From Blastocladiella emersonii ATCC 22665 (lineage: Eukaryota; Blastocladiomycota; Blastocladiomycetes; Blastocladiales; Blastocladiaceae): 64,000 nt of DNA. The stretch spans positions 2,046,001-2,110,000 of the forward strand of contig JANHCV010000004.1 in NCBI GenBank assembly GCA_025594325.1, written 5' to 3'. Within the stretch, counting starts at the first letter, position 1. Each line of letters starts with the position of its first letter. The translations under genes and the position numbers were made by a program. Under the pieces are notes generated by a model. It saw only the letters and a list, made by a program, of their open reading frames with translations, did no database searches and was not told the origin of the DNA. This document shows, in pieces, positions 52,439-61,326 of the stretch.

Positions 52439-52450
52439 TCACCTCCCCCC
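52439..52450 (-). other. polypurine tract of the chromovirus
   Basis: On the coding strand GGGGGGAGGTGA immediately precedes the TGTTG of the 3' LTR, as expected for the plus-strand primer. It doubles as the last pol codons (Gly, Gly, Arg, stop). Confidence 0.7.
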
Positions 52451-53945
52451 AGACCGTGACCTGAGCGACTTGACGAACCCTTGGTGCACCGCGTTCTTGA
52501 GCTGGCGACCGGACCGGCTGCGCGTGATGGACGACAGCGGGTCGGGCGAGGGTGAGCGCGCGCGCTTTGGGTTGGCGCGGGCGGGCGATGAGGCGGCCGA
52601 GGACTGCGTGACCGAGAACTGCGACTTGTCGGCCGAGACTTGGCGAGGAGCAGGATCTTGGCGTGGAGCGGGCACAGGGGAAGACGTGGCGACCTTGGGG
52701 GCGAGACGCTGCAGCGAACGCTGGCGCTCGAGCCAGGTGTTGGCCGAGATCTTCTTGTGGTAGTCGTTGATGGCGCCGGCGGTGTCGAAGCTTCTGGCGG
52801 GGATCCACGAGTTCTTGGCGGAGCGATCGGGCCAGCGGACCAGGTACTCGCGCTCGCCGTTCGCGCTGGCGATGACGGAGGATGTTGCGCACGGTGTCCA
52901 ATTCGCCCAAAGGCGCCGACTCGGGCTGGATGAGGCGCAGGTGGTGCGCGGGGTAGATGGACTCGGTCATGAGCTTGAGGTGAGCGAGCTGCTCCTGCTT
53001 GGTCATGTCGCAGAGGGGCGGCTGCGCGCGGTAGTCACAGAGCGCGTTGGCGGGACGCGCGAACATGAGCGAGAAGGGCGTCGAGCCGTGGCGCGCGTGC
53101 GCGCGCGTGTTGTAGGCGTACTGGATGGCCGGGACCATGGCGGGCCAGCGGTTGAGCTGCCCGTTGAGCAAGGGGAGCAGCATCTCCTTGACTGAGCAAA
53201 CAAGACGCTCCGAGGCGCCGTTGGCCTGCGGGTGGTATGGCGACACAAGGCGGCAGTCAATGCCGGCCATGTCGGCGAGCGAGGCGATGATCTGGTTGGC
53301 GAACTCGGGGCCGTTGTCGGACTGGATGATGCGCGGGAAACCGAACTGGAAGCACGTGGCCAGGAAGCAGGTGGCGACCTCGCCGGCAGACGCAGAGCGG
53401 ATTGGGTGTAGCCACGCGAACCAGGTGCAGATGTTGATGATCACGAGCACGTGCGTGTATCCGTCAGGCGAGATGGGCAGCTGCATGCAGTCCATGGACA
53501 GGTGGTCAAGCGGCAGCAGCGCCTCAATCGAGCGCATCGGGTGGAAACCCTGCTGCGTGGCTGAGAACCGCGCGCACGGGATGCAACCGGCAATGACGCG
53601 CTGGCAGTCGGCGAGCATGCCAGGCCATTCGTGGCCGAGGACGACGAGCTTCTGCTGTGTGGCCGCGGGACCCGAGTGGCCCCAGTTGTGCACGTCGCAG
53701 ATGATTTGGTCGCGCTGGTCACGCGGAACGGGCGCCGTGTTGAGGCGCTGCGCGGGCGGGACAGTGCCGATGGGCGAGAACTCGGGCCGCGGCGCGCTAC
53801 CCTCGGGGGCGGGTGTGGCGGCGACAACGCAGGCGTGCACAGCGGGCGCGGGTGTTGAAGAAGAGCTGCCCCCATGGGTGGGTGTGGCAGCGAAAGCGCG
53901 GGCCCGCTCTGCGGGCGGGAGCGAGGCCGGCGCGAGGAAGAAGTG
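52439..53945 (-). pseudogene. pol 3' part: integrase with chromodomain, frameshifted
   Basis: This part is in frame with the RT/RNase H frame but cut off from it by a TGA at 53946-53948. Integrase has the zinc-binding HNWGHSG..CIPC module and a complete D,D,E core: LSMDCMQL, IIQSDNGPEFAN and PQANGASERLV. After VRNILR (about 52885) the frame shifts. In the new frame a chromodomain follows, EREYLVRWPDRSAKNSWIPA with GAINDYHKK (about 52755-52860), then a basic Ser/Arg tail to the stop at 52439. Chromodomains direct such elements to marked chromatin. One indel and the upstream stop prevent a normal product. Confidence 0.9.
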
Positions 53946-54216
53946 TCAAGCACGATTCTCCGCAAGGGAGAGATCGTGCGTCATGAGCTGCTCGAGCTCG
54001 CCATCGCCAAGGGCACACTCGGGGAGAGACGGCGCGGGTATTGAAGAAGAGCTGCCCCCATGGGTGGGTGCGGCAGCAAAAGCGCGGGCCCGCTCCACGG
54101 GCAGGAGCGAGGCCGGCGCGAGGAAAAAGTGTTGAGCACAATTCTCCGCGAGGGAGAGATCGTGCGCCATGAGCTGCTCGAGCTCGCTGTCGCCGAGGGC
54201 ACACTTGGGGAGAGAC
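53845..54216 (-). repeat. two in-frame 186-bp units inside pol
   Basis: Units beginning GGCGCGGGTGTTGAAGAAGA (53845) and GGCGCGGGTATTGAAGAAGA (54031) encode 62-residue repeats between RNase H and integrase. Both include LGD.ELEQLM.HDLSLAEN, HFFLAPASL and AERARAFAA-type motifs. One unit has Ala-Gln-His where the other has Ala-stop-His. Confidence 0.85.
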
Positions 54217-55973
54217 GGCGCGGGAGAGGATCCGGAGGGACCCCCCCCCACCAGCAGGCGCCCACGGGGGGAACGCGATACAGGACAATGGCCGGCGCGG
54301 TTGATGGCGACGAGATGGGCACGGGCGTCGGTATTATACAGGCGCGACAGGATGTCGGGCAGCACGTTCAGGACGCCGGGGAGGTGTGTGACCAAGAATG
54401 AGAGGGAGAGCAGCGTGTCAAGCCAGTTTTTGAGGATGGGCGACAGGCGCTTCTGCGTGAACATGTGGGTGAGCGCTGCGTGGTCCGTGAACAACGCGAA
54501 ACGGCGGCCGTGGAGGTAGTAGAAGAAGCGAGTGAGCGCAAAGACGATGCCGAGGAGCTCGCGCTTGGTGGCCAAGTAGTTCTGCTCAGCGGGCTGCAGA
54601 GAGCGAGAGGCAAACGAGATGTAGCGCGGGGACTCGCGGCTACCCTGGAACAGGACGGCGCCAAGACTGACGTTTGAGGCGTTGGTAGCGACGAAGAACG
54701 GCTTGGAGAAATCAGGCGGCGCGAGACATGGGGCAGCGGCGGCGGCGACGGCGGCCTTTAAGGCGAGGAACGCCTGCTTGCACTCGTTGGTCCACACGTT
54801 GCGGACGTCGAGGTCAATGCGCTTGAGGTTGCGCAGCGCGTCAAGCGGGTGCATGAGGACCGCGGCGAGCGGGATGTAGGCGCGCAGGTAGTTGACAAGG
54901 CTGAGGAACTTCTGGACCTGGTTGCCGGACCTTGGACGCGGCCAGTCGCGGATCGAGACGACCTTGGCCTCGGCGGGCTGCACGCCCTTGGCCGAGACGA
55001 CGTGGCCGAGCAGGTGCACGCGTGCGCAGTAGAAGAAGCACTTGGCGGGGTTGAGGCGGGGGTTCCACCGCGTGAGACGGTAGACGATGAGGACGAGGTG
55101 CTGCGTGTGCTCCTCGACCAAGGCCGAGAAGATGACGAGATCGTTGATGAAGACGCGCACAAACGGCATGTTGTGGAAGATGTTGGACATGACGGCCCAG
55201 AACTGCGCCGAGAGGGTCTTGATGCCAAACGGGCCGCGTGACGACGACATTGGGCTGGATAGAGCCGGAATGATGTTGTCAAGGAACAGGTCTGCACGCA
55301 CGGTCAGGAACGCCGGGTAGCACCAAGAAGGCTCGCCGCGAACGGGCGTGCGGTTCGCCGCAGCCGAACGAGCGCGCGAAGATGACATCGGGCTGGATAG
55401 AGCCGGAATGATGTTGTCGAGGAACAGGTCTGCACGCACGGTCAGGAACGCCGGGTAGCACCAAGAAGGCTCGCCGCGAACAGGCGTGCGGTTCGCTGCA
55501 GCCAAACGAGCGCGCGAAGACGACATTGGGCTGGATAGAGCCAGAATGATGAGGTCAGAGATATTATTATTGTGAGCGACAAGCGCCACGTACAGGTTGC
55601 AGATGGACGCGCGTGCCCAGGTCACGAAAATGCGGGCATGCCAGCCAGTCGGGGTTGACCGCACCGGCGCCGTTGTGCTCACGGCGCGCACCAGAGCGGG
55701 CGGGGGCGGCGAAATGCGCGACGGGACCGAGGCGGCCGTGAAGGGGATTGTTGTGGGTGACAGTGGCGGCGCGGGCCGAGGTGGGGCCGAGGCGGGAGCC
55801 GACAATGATGTGGTAGAACTTGTTGAGCAGGTGCGCGAACAGGCTGGTGGCGGACGCCGGCAGGAGGGCGAGGACACGGAGGTGGTGGGCGAGCAGGGGC
55901 TGGGAGCGGGGAATGCCGTCGACCACGCGGGCAGGCAAGGAGACGAACTCGGAGCGGGAGCGCTCAAGGTCAT
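53946..55973 (-). pseudogene. pol 5' part: truncated RT plus RNase H
   Basis: The frame begins with ATG overlapping the gag stop (ATGA at 55973-55970). The first 145 residues are Ser/Pro-rich with no protease D-S/T-G-A motif. Duplicated 46-residue units follow, then RT abruptly from GPFGIKTLSAQFWAVMSNIF. The fingers and motif A, including its catalytic Asp, are absent. Motif C reads FINDLVIFSA instead of the usual x-x-D-D. The connection and RNase H are recognisable (FFVATNASNVSLGAVLFQ, ATKRELLGIVFALTRFFYYL, FTDHAALTHMF). The first RNase H Asp of the usual TDAS is Asn. The frame ends in TGA at 53946. Reverse transcription by this copy is unlikely. Confidence 0.9.
55246..55560 (-). repeat. 138-bp in-frame tandem repeats in the RT region
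   Basis: GACATTGGGCTGGATAGAGC starts near 55246 and recurs near 55384 and 55522, a period of 138 bases (46 codons). Each unit encodes PVRGEPSWCYPAFLTVRADL, FLDNIIPALSSPMSSSR and a RSAAANRT-type link. The array sits exactly where the front half of RT should be. Confidence 0.9.
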
Positions 55974-57364
55974 CCGCCAAACTTGGTCTCGAGACCCGCG
56001 GGCCAGACGGGCGCCACAGCCGCGTGGTAGTTGCGCGGGGCGCGCTTGCGCACAGCGGAGCGGGAGCGCGAGCGCTGACGCTTGTCGCTGCTGCCACGGT
56101 CACGATTGTGGCGGTCGTCGGGCACGGCGAGAAGCGCGCGCGGGGCGTCGCGGGACGCGCGGTCGTCACGGCCGGCCTTGCCCTTGTTGTAGTGGCCGTT
56201 CTTGTCGTGGGCACCGCCGCCGCGGTGGTTGTTGTAGTTGTTGTTGTTCTTGTTGTTGTAGTTGTTGTAGTTGTTGTTGTAGTTGTTGTAGTTGTTGTTG
56301 TTGTTGTTGTAGTTGTTGTTGTTCTTGTTCTTGTCCTTGTCCTTGTCGCCTGACTTGGTGCGTGCGGCTGGCACGGCGGACGAGGCGTCGCCAGCGTCGC
56401 CGGCGGGCGCCTTGCTGCGCGAGGCGATCTGGACGTAGCCGTGGGGGCCGATGAGGTCAACAAGTGTGAGCGGGGTGCGCTTGGAGGTGGCGGTGCCGAG
56501 CGTGTGGCAGAGGGCGTTGTAGACGTTGTCCTTGATGCCCTTGACCAAGTTGAGGAACGAGGAGAGGAGCGCGGGAGGCAGGTGGCTGGTGGGATCCAGG
56601 CAACCCCCCTTGCGGAGACGCCGGACAAACACAACGCAGTGGCGCTTGAGGGTGAGGCCCAGAGTGGCGGGGAACGAGAGGTCGAGGTAGCGGATGATGG
56701 CGGCGCAGTCCATGTGGTCGAAGAAGTGGGCAATCAGCTGGTGCTCCTCGAGACCAGCGCCCTCGCGGACCATCGACTTGTACACGACCTGGGCGTCGTG
56801 GCTGACGGTGGTGGTGGCGGCGTTGAGCAGCTTGTACAGGTTGTGCAGCGGGTAGAGGACGCGGAGGTTGCGAAGGAAGGTGGCTGGGTCTTGGCAGTTG
56901 CCGCGGGTTGGGTGGCAGTAGTTGATGCGGGTGCTCTCGATGTTGGCGCGCAGCTGCTTGTCGACGCTGGTGGTCAACGCGGCGGGAGCGGCTGGCAAGG
57001 CGGCGGCTGGCGCGGCCGGGGGCGCCTCAGCGGGCAGCATGTCAACGGCGAGGTTGATGATGTTGTTGTAGCGCGAGTGCGCGGCGATGAGCGCGTCCAG
57101 CGCCTTGGCGGCCTGGGCCTGCAGCTTGGGCGGGTGGGTGGCCGACGTGTTGTTGCCCTGGGACAGCGCGGGTTGCGCGGCGGCGTCGATGGCGGCCGAG
57201 CAGGCAGCGAATTGCTCACCAAGTAGCTGGCGCAGCTCGGCGGCGCGCGCGCGTGCGGCGGGCACGGCCTGGGGGTCCTTGGCCGCGGTGCTGCAGGTGC
57301 CGGGGAGCGCGGAGATGTCGCTGCAGAGCGCCAGCGAGATGGTGAAGGTGGGGTTCGAGGCCAT
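55970..57364 (-). CDS. Gag protein of the chromovirus
   Basis: ATG 57364 begins 23 bases after the 5' LTR, and the protein has 464 residues. An Ala-rich N-terminal helical region precedes a capsid-like core (PATFLRNLRVLYPLHNLYKL, EEHQLIAHFFDHMDCAAIIR and LSSFLNLVKGIKDNVYNALC). Then comes an Asn/Tyr run of about 45 residues (KNNNNYNNNNNNYNNYNNNY) and a basic Arg/Ser tail (SSDKRQRSRSRSAVRKRAPR). No CCHC zinc knuckle is present, so RNA binding probably relies on the basic tail. The frame is uninterrupted, in contrast to pol. The stop TGA overlaps the pol ATG by two bases. Confidence 0.9.
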   Translation of the reverse strand: MASNPTFTISLALCSDISALPGTCSTAAKDPQAVPAARARAAELRQLLGEQFAACSAAIDAAAQPALSQGNNTSATHPPKLQAQAAKALDALIAAHSRYNNIINLAVDMLPAEAPPAAPAAALPAAPAALTTSVDKQLRANIESTRINYCHPTRGNCQDPATFLRNLRVLYPLHNLYKLLNAATTTVSHDAQVVYKSMVREGAGLEEHQLIAHFFDHMDCAAIIRYLDLSFPATLGLTLKRHCVVFVRRLRKGGCLDPTSHLPPALLSSFLNLVKGIKDNVYNALCHTLGTATSKRTPLTLVDLIGPHGYVQIASRSKAPAGDAGDASSAVPAARTKSGDKDKDKNKNNNNYNNNNNNYNNYNNNYNNYNNKNNNNYNNHRGGGAHDKNGHYNKGKAGRDDRASRDAPRALLAVPDDRHNRDRGSSDKRQRSRSRSAVRKRAPRNYHAAVAPVWPAGLETKFGG

Positions 57365-57386
57365 GCGGAAAACTACTTGAAGAAAA

Positions 57387-57602
57387 TGTTGATGCCGACA
57401 GAAGGAGGCGGGAGACAAGTAGTCAGGGATGTCTATTCCTGCCTTCGGCCCCGAACCCAAGACGGGGAGAGGGGAGAATGGATAACAAAGCAGGGCGCGC
57501 CGCAGCGGGGTGCGGCGGCGCGGGAACGAGGGATTGCGGGCGGCTCACGCGAGATCAGATGATTGATCACCGCGGTCGTGGCCACATGAACGACACGCAA
57601 CA
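57387..57602 (-). repeat. 5' LTR of the chromovirus
   Basis: This 216-bp LTR runs from TGTTG to CAACA in either reading. It is followed on its outer side by the CCGTA target duplication. Confidence 0.95.
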
Positions 57603-57777
57603 CCGTATGCTGACCGAGGCAACGGCAGGAATTGGAGTTGTGAATACGACGTATATAGGAGGAACAAATACGGTGGGTATGGGCGTCAACAAACATGGTG
57701 AAGCCACATGAGCCAGCGCATGGACAACCATCAGCTTTAGATGGGCGTCGCGCGAGATGCGATGCTTTGCGACAGAG

Positions 57778-58414
57778 TTAACCTGCAGCCATGAAGTAGT
57801 TGACGGAGATCTTGTCCATGTCGTTGATCCCAAGCTAAACCAGAGTGTTAGTGAGTGAAATGAGAGAGAAAGCTGGCGGGAAAGCGTACCTCGTTCAGGG
57901 TCTTAAACGACTTGGCACTGATACGCTCGCCGTCCTCGGTGATGAAGCGAAGCGCGGAGTTGGGGTTGTAGTGGGGAATGGCGTTACGTTCATGTAAAAC
58001 ACCAGCAAGCTTTCGGAATGGCGTGCTGGGTTTGGCCTTGATCTCTAGATAGACAACGACGCATGAGCGAATGGCCGACTGAAAGCAGAGGGCATACGCA
58101 CTAAGGTCCCGTCCAGCTGGACCCTCAAACACCACAGTGATCGAGGGCTCGCGATGCTGGCCCGCCTCTTCCACCCACTTGGGGTCCTTTTTGATTGCAT
58201 CCACCAGATGGCGCAGGACGGCCATATCGGGCTGGAGCTCGAGGAGCGGCTTCAGTGAGGAGAGAAGCTCTCCTTGCTGGCGAAGCGCATCCGACTGTGC
58301 GCGCACAATTGAACGGAGCCTTTCGAATTGCTTTCCGTCAACGATGTTTGGACCATCCTCGCACATCTCCTCGTGACGCTTGATACGTTCATCAAGTTGC
58401 ATGGAGTCTGACAT
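57778..58414 (-). CDS. coiled coil plus SUMO-fold protein, copy 2
   Basis: Exons 58414-58102, 58044-57890 and 57834-57778 have introns of 57 and 55 bases (GTGCGT..ATCTAG and GTACGC..GTTTAG). Phases close, giving 174 residues. The N-terminal coiled coil (DERIKRHEEMCED and ALRQQGELLSSLKPLLELQP) is followed by a SUMO-like domain: SITVVFEGPAGRDL, KIKAKPSTPFRKLAGVLHER, ALRFITEDGERISAKSFKTL and NELGINDMDKISVNYFMAAG. It matches copy 1 throughout. The end A-A-G lacks the diglycine needed for conjugation. A role as a SUMO-like docking module, as in Rad60/NIP45-type proteins, is inference. The retrotransposon lies 175 bases beyond its stop. Confidence 0.82.
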
Positions 58415-58693
58415 GATTTTTGATAAGTTTGACGAACTTGTACGGGAGCTTCAAGCGAGGCGGGTGTCGTGGCTGGACTGCGCCCGTCGCCTGTTTCGCG
58501 TGCGACGTTGTGCAATTACCTGATTTTTAGGCGCGTTTTCGCTCCTCCGCTTCACAGTGCATCCACAATTCCTCTCATGGTTTCTTCAACAAACGAGCAA
58601 TTCACACGAAATCCCCGCCTTCTCAATGTCGGGGTCCCAACATGTACAACACAGAGTGTTATTGAAGCCCGCGCTTCAACCCGCTGCAAGGAT

Positions 58694-59124
58694 TTACACC
58701 AGAGCTGCACCAGCGAGCTGCTCGAGAGCTAGCACAATCGTGTCCATGTCGCAAATATCAAGCTAGATGCGGGAAGCAAGCAGAAGGTGAGCGGCGCGGC
58801 GCGGACTTGGGTCGGTAGCAAGAACAGAATCTGCGCACCTCCTTAAGCGTCTTTTCAGTCGTTTCGTTGAGGTTCATACCATTGTCATGAACAAATCGGT
58901 AGGTTTCGGGCTTCACGCCGCGCTTCGCATTCACAGCGATGGCGAGCTTGCAAACTTGGTTTTGCCCTTGGCCTTGATTTCTGCACGTGCAAGCAAATCC
59001 CAGCGTGAGACGCCTCGGAAACGCGGGATTAGCACACGGATGACGCACCCAAGCGGTCATGGCCGTTGGGACCCTCAAACGCCACAGTAATCACGTCGTT
59101 GTCGCCGATAGTGCCAGACGTCAT
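58694..59124 (-). pseudogene. SUMO-fold protein copy 3, frameshifted
   Basis: Exons 59124-59049, 58980-58839 and 58762-58694 use introns of 68 and 76 bases at the same places as copies 1 and 2. There is no coiled coil: the protein starts MTSGTIGDNDVITVAFEGPN. Exon 2 reads EIKAKGKTKF, then needs a one-base correction to continue KLAIAVNAKRGVKPETYRFV and LNETTEKTLKE. Exon 3 is LDICDMDTIVLALEQLAGAA. The N-terminus is closest to ordinary SUMO, but no diglycine is present. A single frameshift makes it a pseudogene unless it is a sequencing error. Confidence 0.68.
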
Positions 59125-59381
59125 ATTTGCTGCATGCACGCCACTTAATGGTCAGCGTCCGACATATTGCAGCAAGTTATACTTTGTAAAATGCGTTACA
59201 TGGTTGGTGGGGTGCGGTGGAGCGAGAGAGAAAGGACCCGGAGAGGCCATTCCGAGCCTGTTTCAAGTGACAGACGAAAAAGCTCGCGTCATGCGCATCA
59301 CGCGCAGCATCAATTTCTTCCCCACGTCCGAGGCGAAATTGCCAGCACCTCCACCACTCAGTCCGTTCGGGTGTCAACTGT

Positions 59382-61326
59382 GCGGGGCTTTGCCCAAGTG
59401 CCCTCTCGCCGCGATCACACGGCACTCCAGACGCGTCGTGGGCGCGCGATGCAAGGAACTGCATGATTTGTGAACTGAGCGACACGGAACTCGCTTCAGA
59501 TGTAGTGCAGACTGAGATCATGCTTCTGACTCGCATTACTCAAAGGGGCTCGAAAGAAAGAGTCGCGACGCGTCAGAACCACGCGTTGGGGCTGTCGCAA
59601 CACGCCTTCTTTGTGCTTTTGTGCGTTTTCCTGCTCTTGAGGTGGATCAAGTCGACTACGGACGTGGCGGAGATAGCTGAAGGTCGCTGAGCGTATCTTT
59701 GTTCAAATTGCGGGAGCGACTCCTTGTGCAGCGAGTTGCGATCAAGCGCGCACAAACACGAACTGGCTCGAGTGATGGTGGCTTTGATCAAGCGCTAGCG
59801 CGACTTGATTGTGGGCGCCGATTATTCTCAACATCGCCTCAATGCAGCATACGCGCACGTAGCGCGTAGTTCCAGCGCGCTCAAGGCAACTGAGATCAGA
59901 TTTGTGACAGACGCGTCACGGCGAGCCACTCGCTCATAACAGCATGCTGGTGTTCTGAATGAGCCGAAAATAAAGCAGTTGGCGATCGTGAACTAACAGA
60001 ATGTATCATGCACAACGAATGCACGCGAAGACTCGATCTCGACTAACGCGTCGATTTTCCGCTAAGAAAGCGACCAACGATGATTCCGTTCGCGTCGCAC
60101 GCTATGAGCCAGCTCGAGACCTCGCGCGAGCTCGCCTCCTTGGGCACGGAACAACAGAGCTCGGATGAAGCGGATCTATGGTGGAAGGATCGCGAAAGGT
60201 CGACGCGAATTACGGTGCCACGGGATGTCGTTGACAGCGACACGAGACACTCTAGCGCAGATGGATGGATATCGTGTACGTCTTGATGCGCGCATGAGCG
60301 GAGCGCTTTGTCTCGCTCTTGTTCGCCTGATGAAAGTTGCTGATGGAGCGATCCTCATCGTCGTGCGAAACCCCGGAGAACGTGAGGATTGTCAAAATTG
60401 TACTGACGCACGCCCGTCGGTGGGAAGCTAGCATCAACGGTTCCAACCGCGGTCGCGACGGTTTGCTCAGCCGACTTTCTCTCGCCTCCAGTTGCTCGGT
60501 AGACCTTGACAAGGAGTTTTTAGTGAATCGATAACACGTTTCGCCGCTGTGCAGGTAGCAGGGGTCGAGGTAAGAAGCGGCCAGCAGCGCAGCAGATGAG
60601 CCGCGGGTGATTGCGCTGGAGCAAAGCCAGATGTGCGCTTCGCTCATGATGAAATTCGCATCCCAGGCCGCCGAAGCAGAGATACCGCGCAACCGCTCGT
60701 CGCGAGGGTTTAAGCGACTTCGTTGCACAACCCTCGCTTGGCACGACGTCCCTTGGCAAGTGAACAGGACGCGAGGGGTCGCCGGGCGGGCACAACGGCG
60801 GTATAGTGGCGGCAACGGCGGTCAAGAAAAACGAGTTTTCGACACAAGGGGAAGAACTAGAACACAAATAGCATCGCCTTTGAGCCTGGGTCACCACGGG
60901 AAACAAGGCACTGAAAGGCCCAGGTACCGTGAACGCATCCCACAACACGCTGCTCCACTCGGCGAGCTCGCCTAAGCAGCACTTGTGCAGTAGCAAGAGC
61001 AGAGTGCAAAAGCGGTGCCAGCGGAACACTCAAGTCAACGGCCGAGTCGAGCACAGCACGTCGCCGTGCAAACGCCACCCAAAGGCGCCGAGGTGGGTCA
61101 GGACCGGCGTGTCGTCGATTTCATGATTTATGGAATCCATTGCGTAGAGTAAATGAGCTTCATTGAATAAGGAGAGAGCAAACGGGAGGGGAGCGGAGCG
61201 GAAGCGACAGCGAAGCGAAGTGGCGCATCGCGACACGGGGAGTGATGTCATTGAGAAAAGTGTGACTGTGACGTGACGAGCGTTAGCCACGAAATCGCGG
61301 TCACTATAGCTTGGGCAAAGCCCCGC
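59382..61326. repeat. dispersed repeat copy B with inverted ends
   Basis: The ends are GCGGGGCTTTGCCCAAG (59382-59398) and its reverse complement (61310-61326). The copy is collinear with copy A (2984-5036) apart from the solo LTR that only A carries. About 50 bases left of the left end are also shared. To the right, similarity stops exactly at CCCCGC. No conserved protein is encoded. Right of it the sequence belongs to the unrecognised gene that reads into the repeat. Confidence 0.72.

Larger units (their letters stand above)
52223..57602 (-). mobile_element. Ty3/gypsy chromovirus, young but pol-defective
   Basis: The 5,380-bp element is bounded by 216-bp LTRs (TGTTG..CAACA) and a perfect 5-bp target duplication CCGTA (52218-52222 and 57603-57607). 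Gene order on the minus strand is gag, then pol with RT/RNase H before integrase, which defines Ty3/gypsy. A chromodomain at the integrase C-terminus places it among chromoviruses. The two LTRs differ at one of 216 positions (G at 52362, A at 57526), so insertion was recent. pol lacks a recognisable protease and the front half of RT, and contains a stop and a frameshift. The sequence after the 5' LTR shows no TGG primer-binding site. Confidence 0.95.

Noticed and set aside
55108-55160. FIND motif as proof of an inactive RT
   Set aside because: I recall fungal Ty3 elements with Asn at this place, so alone it is not decisive. The missing motif A is the stronger argument.
55246-55560. Regularly spaced repeats as a possible CRISPR-like array
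   Set aside because: Units are contiguous 138-bp tandem copies without variable spacers, lie inside a retrotransposon gene in frame, and the genome is eukaryotic.
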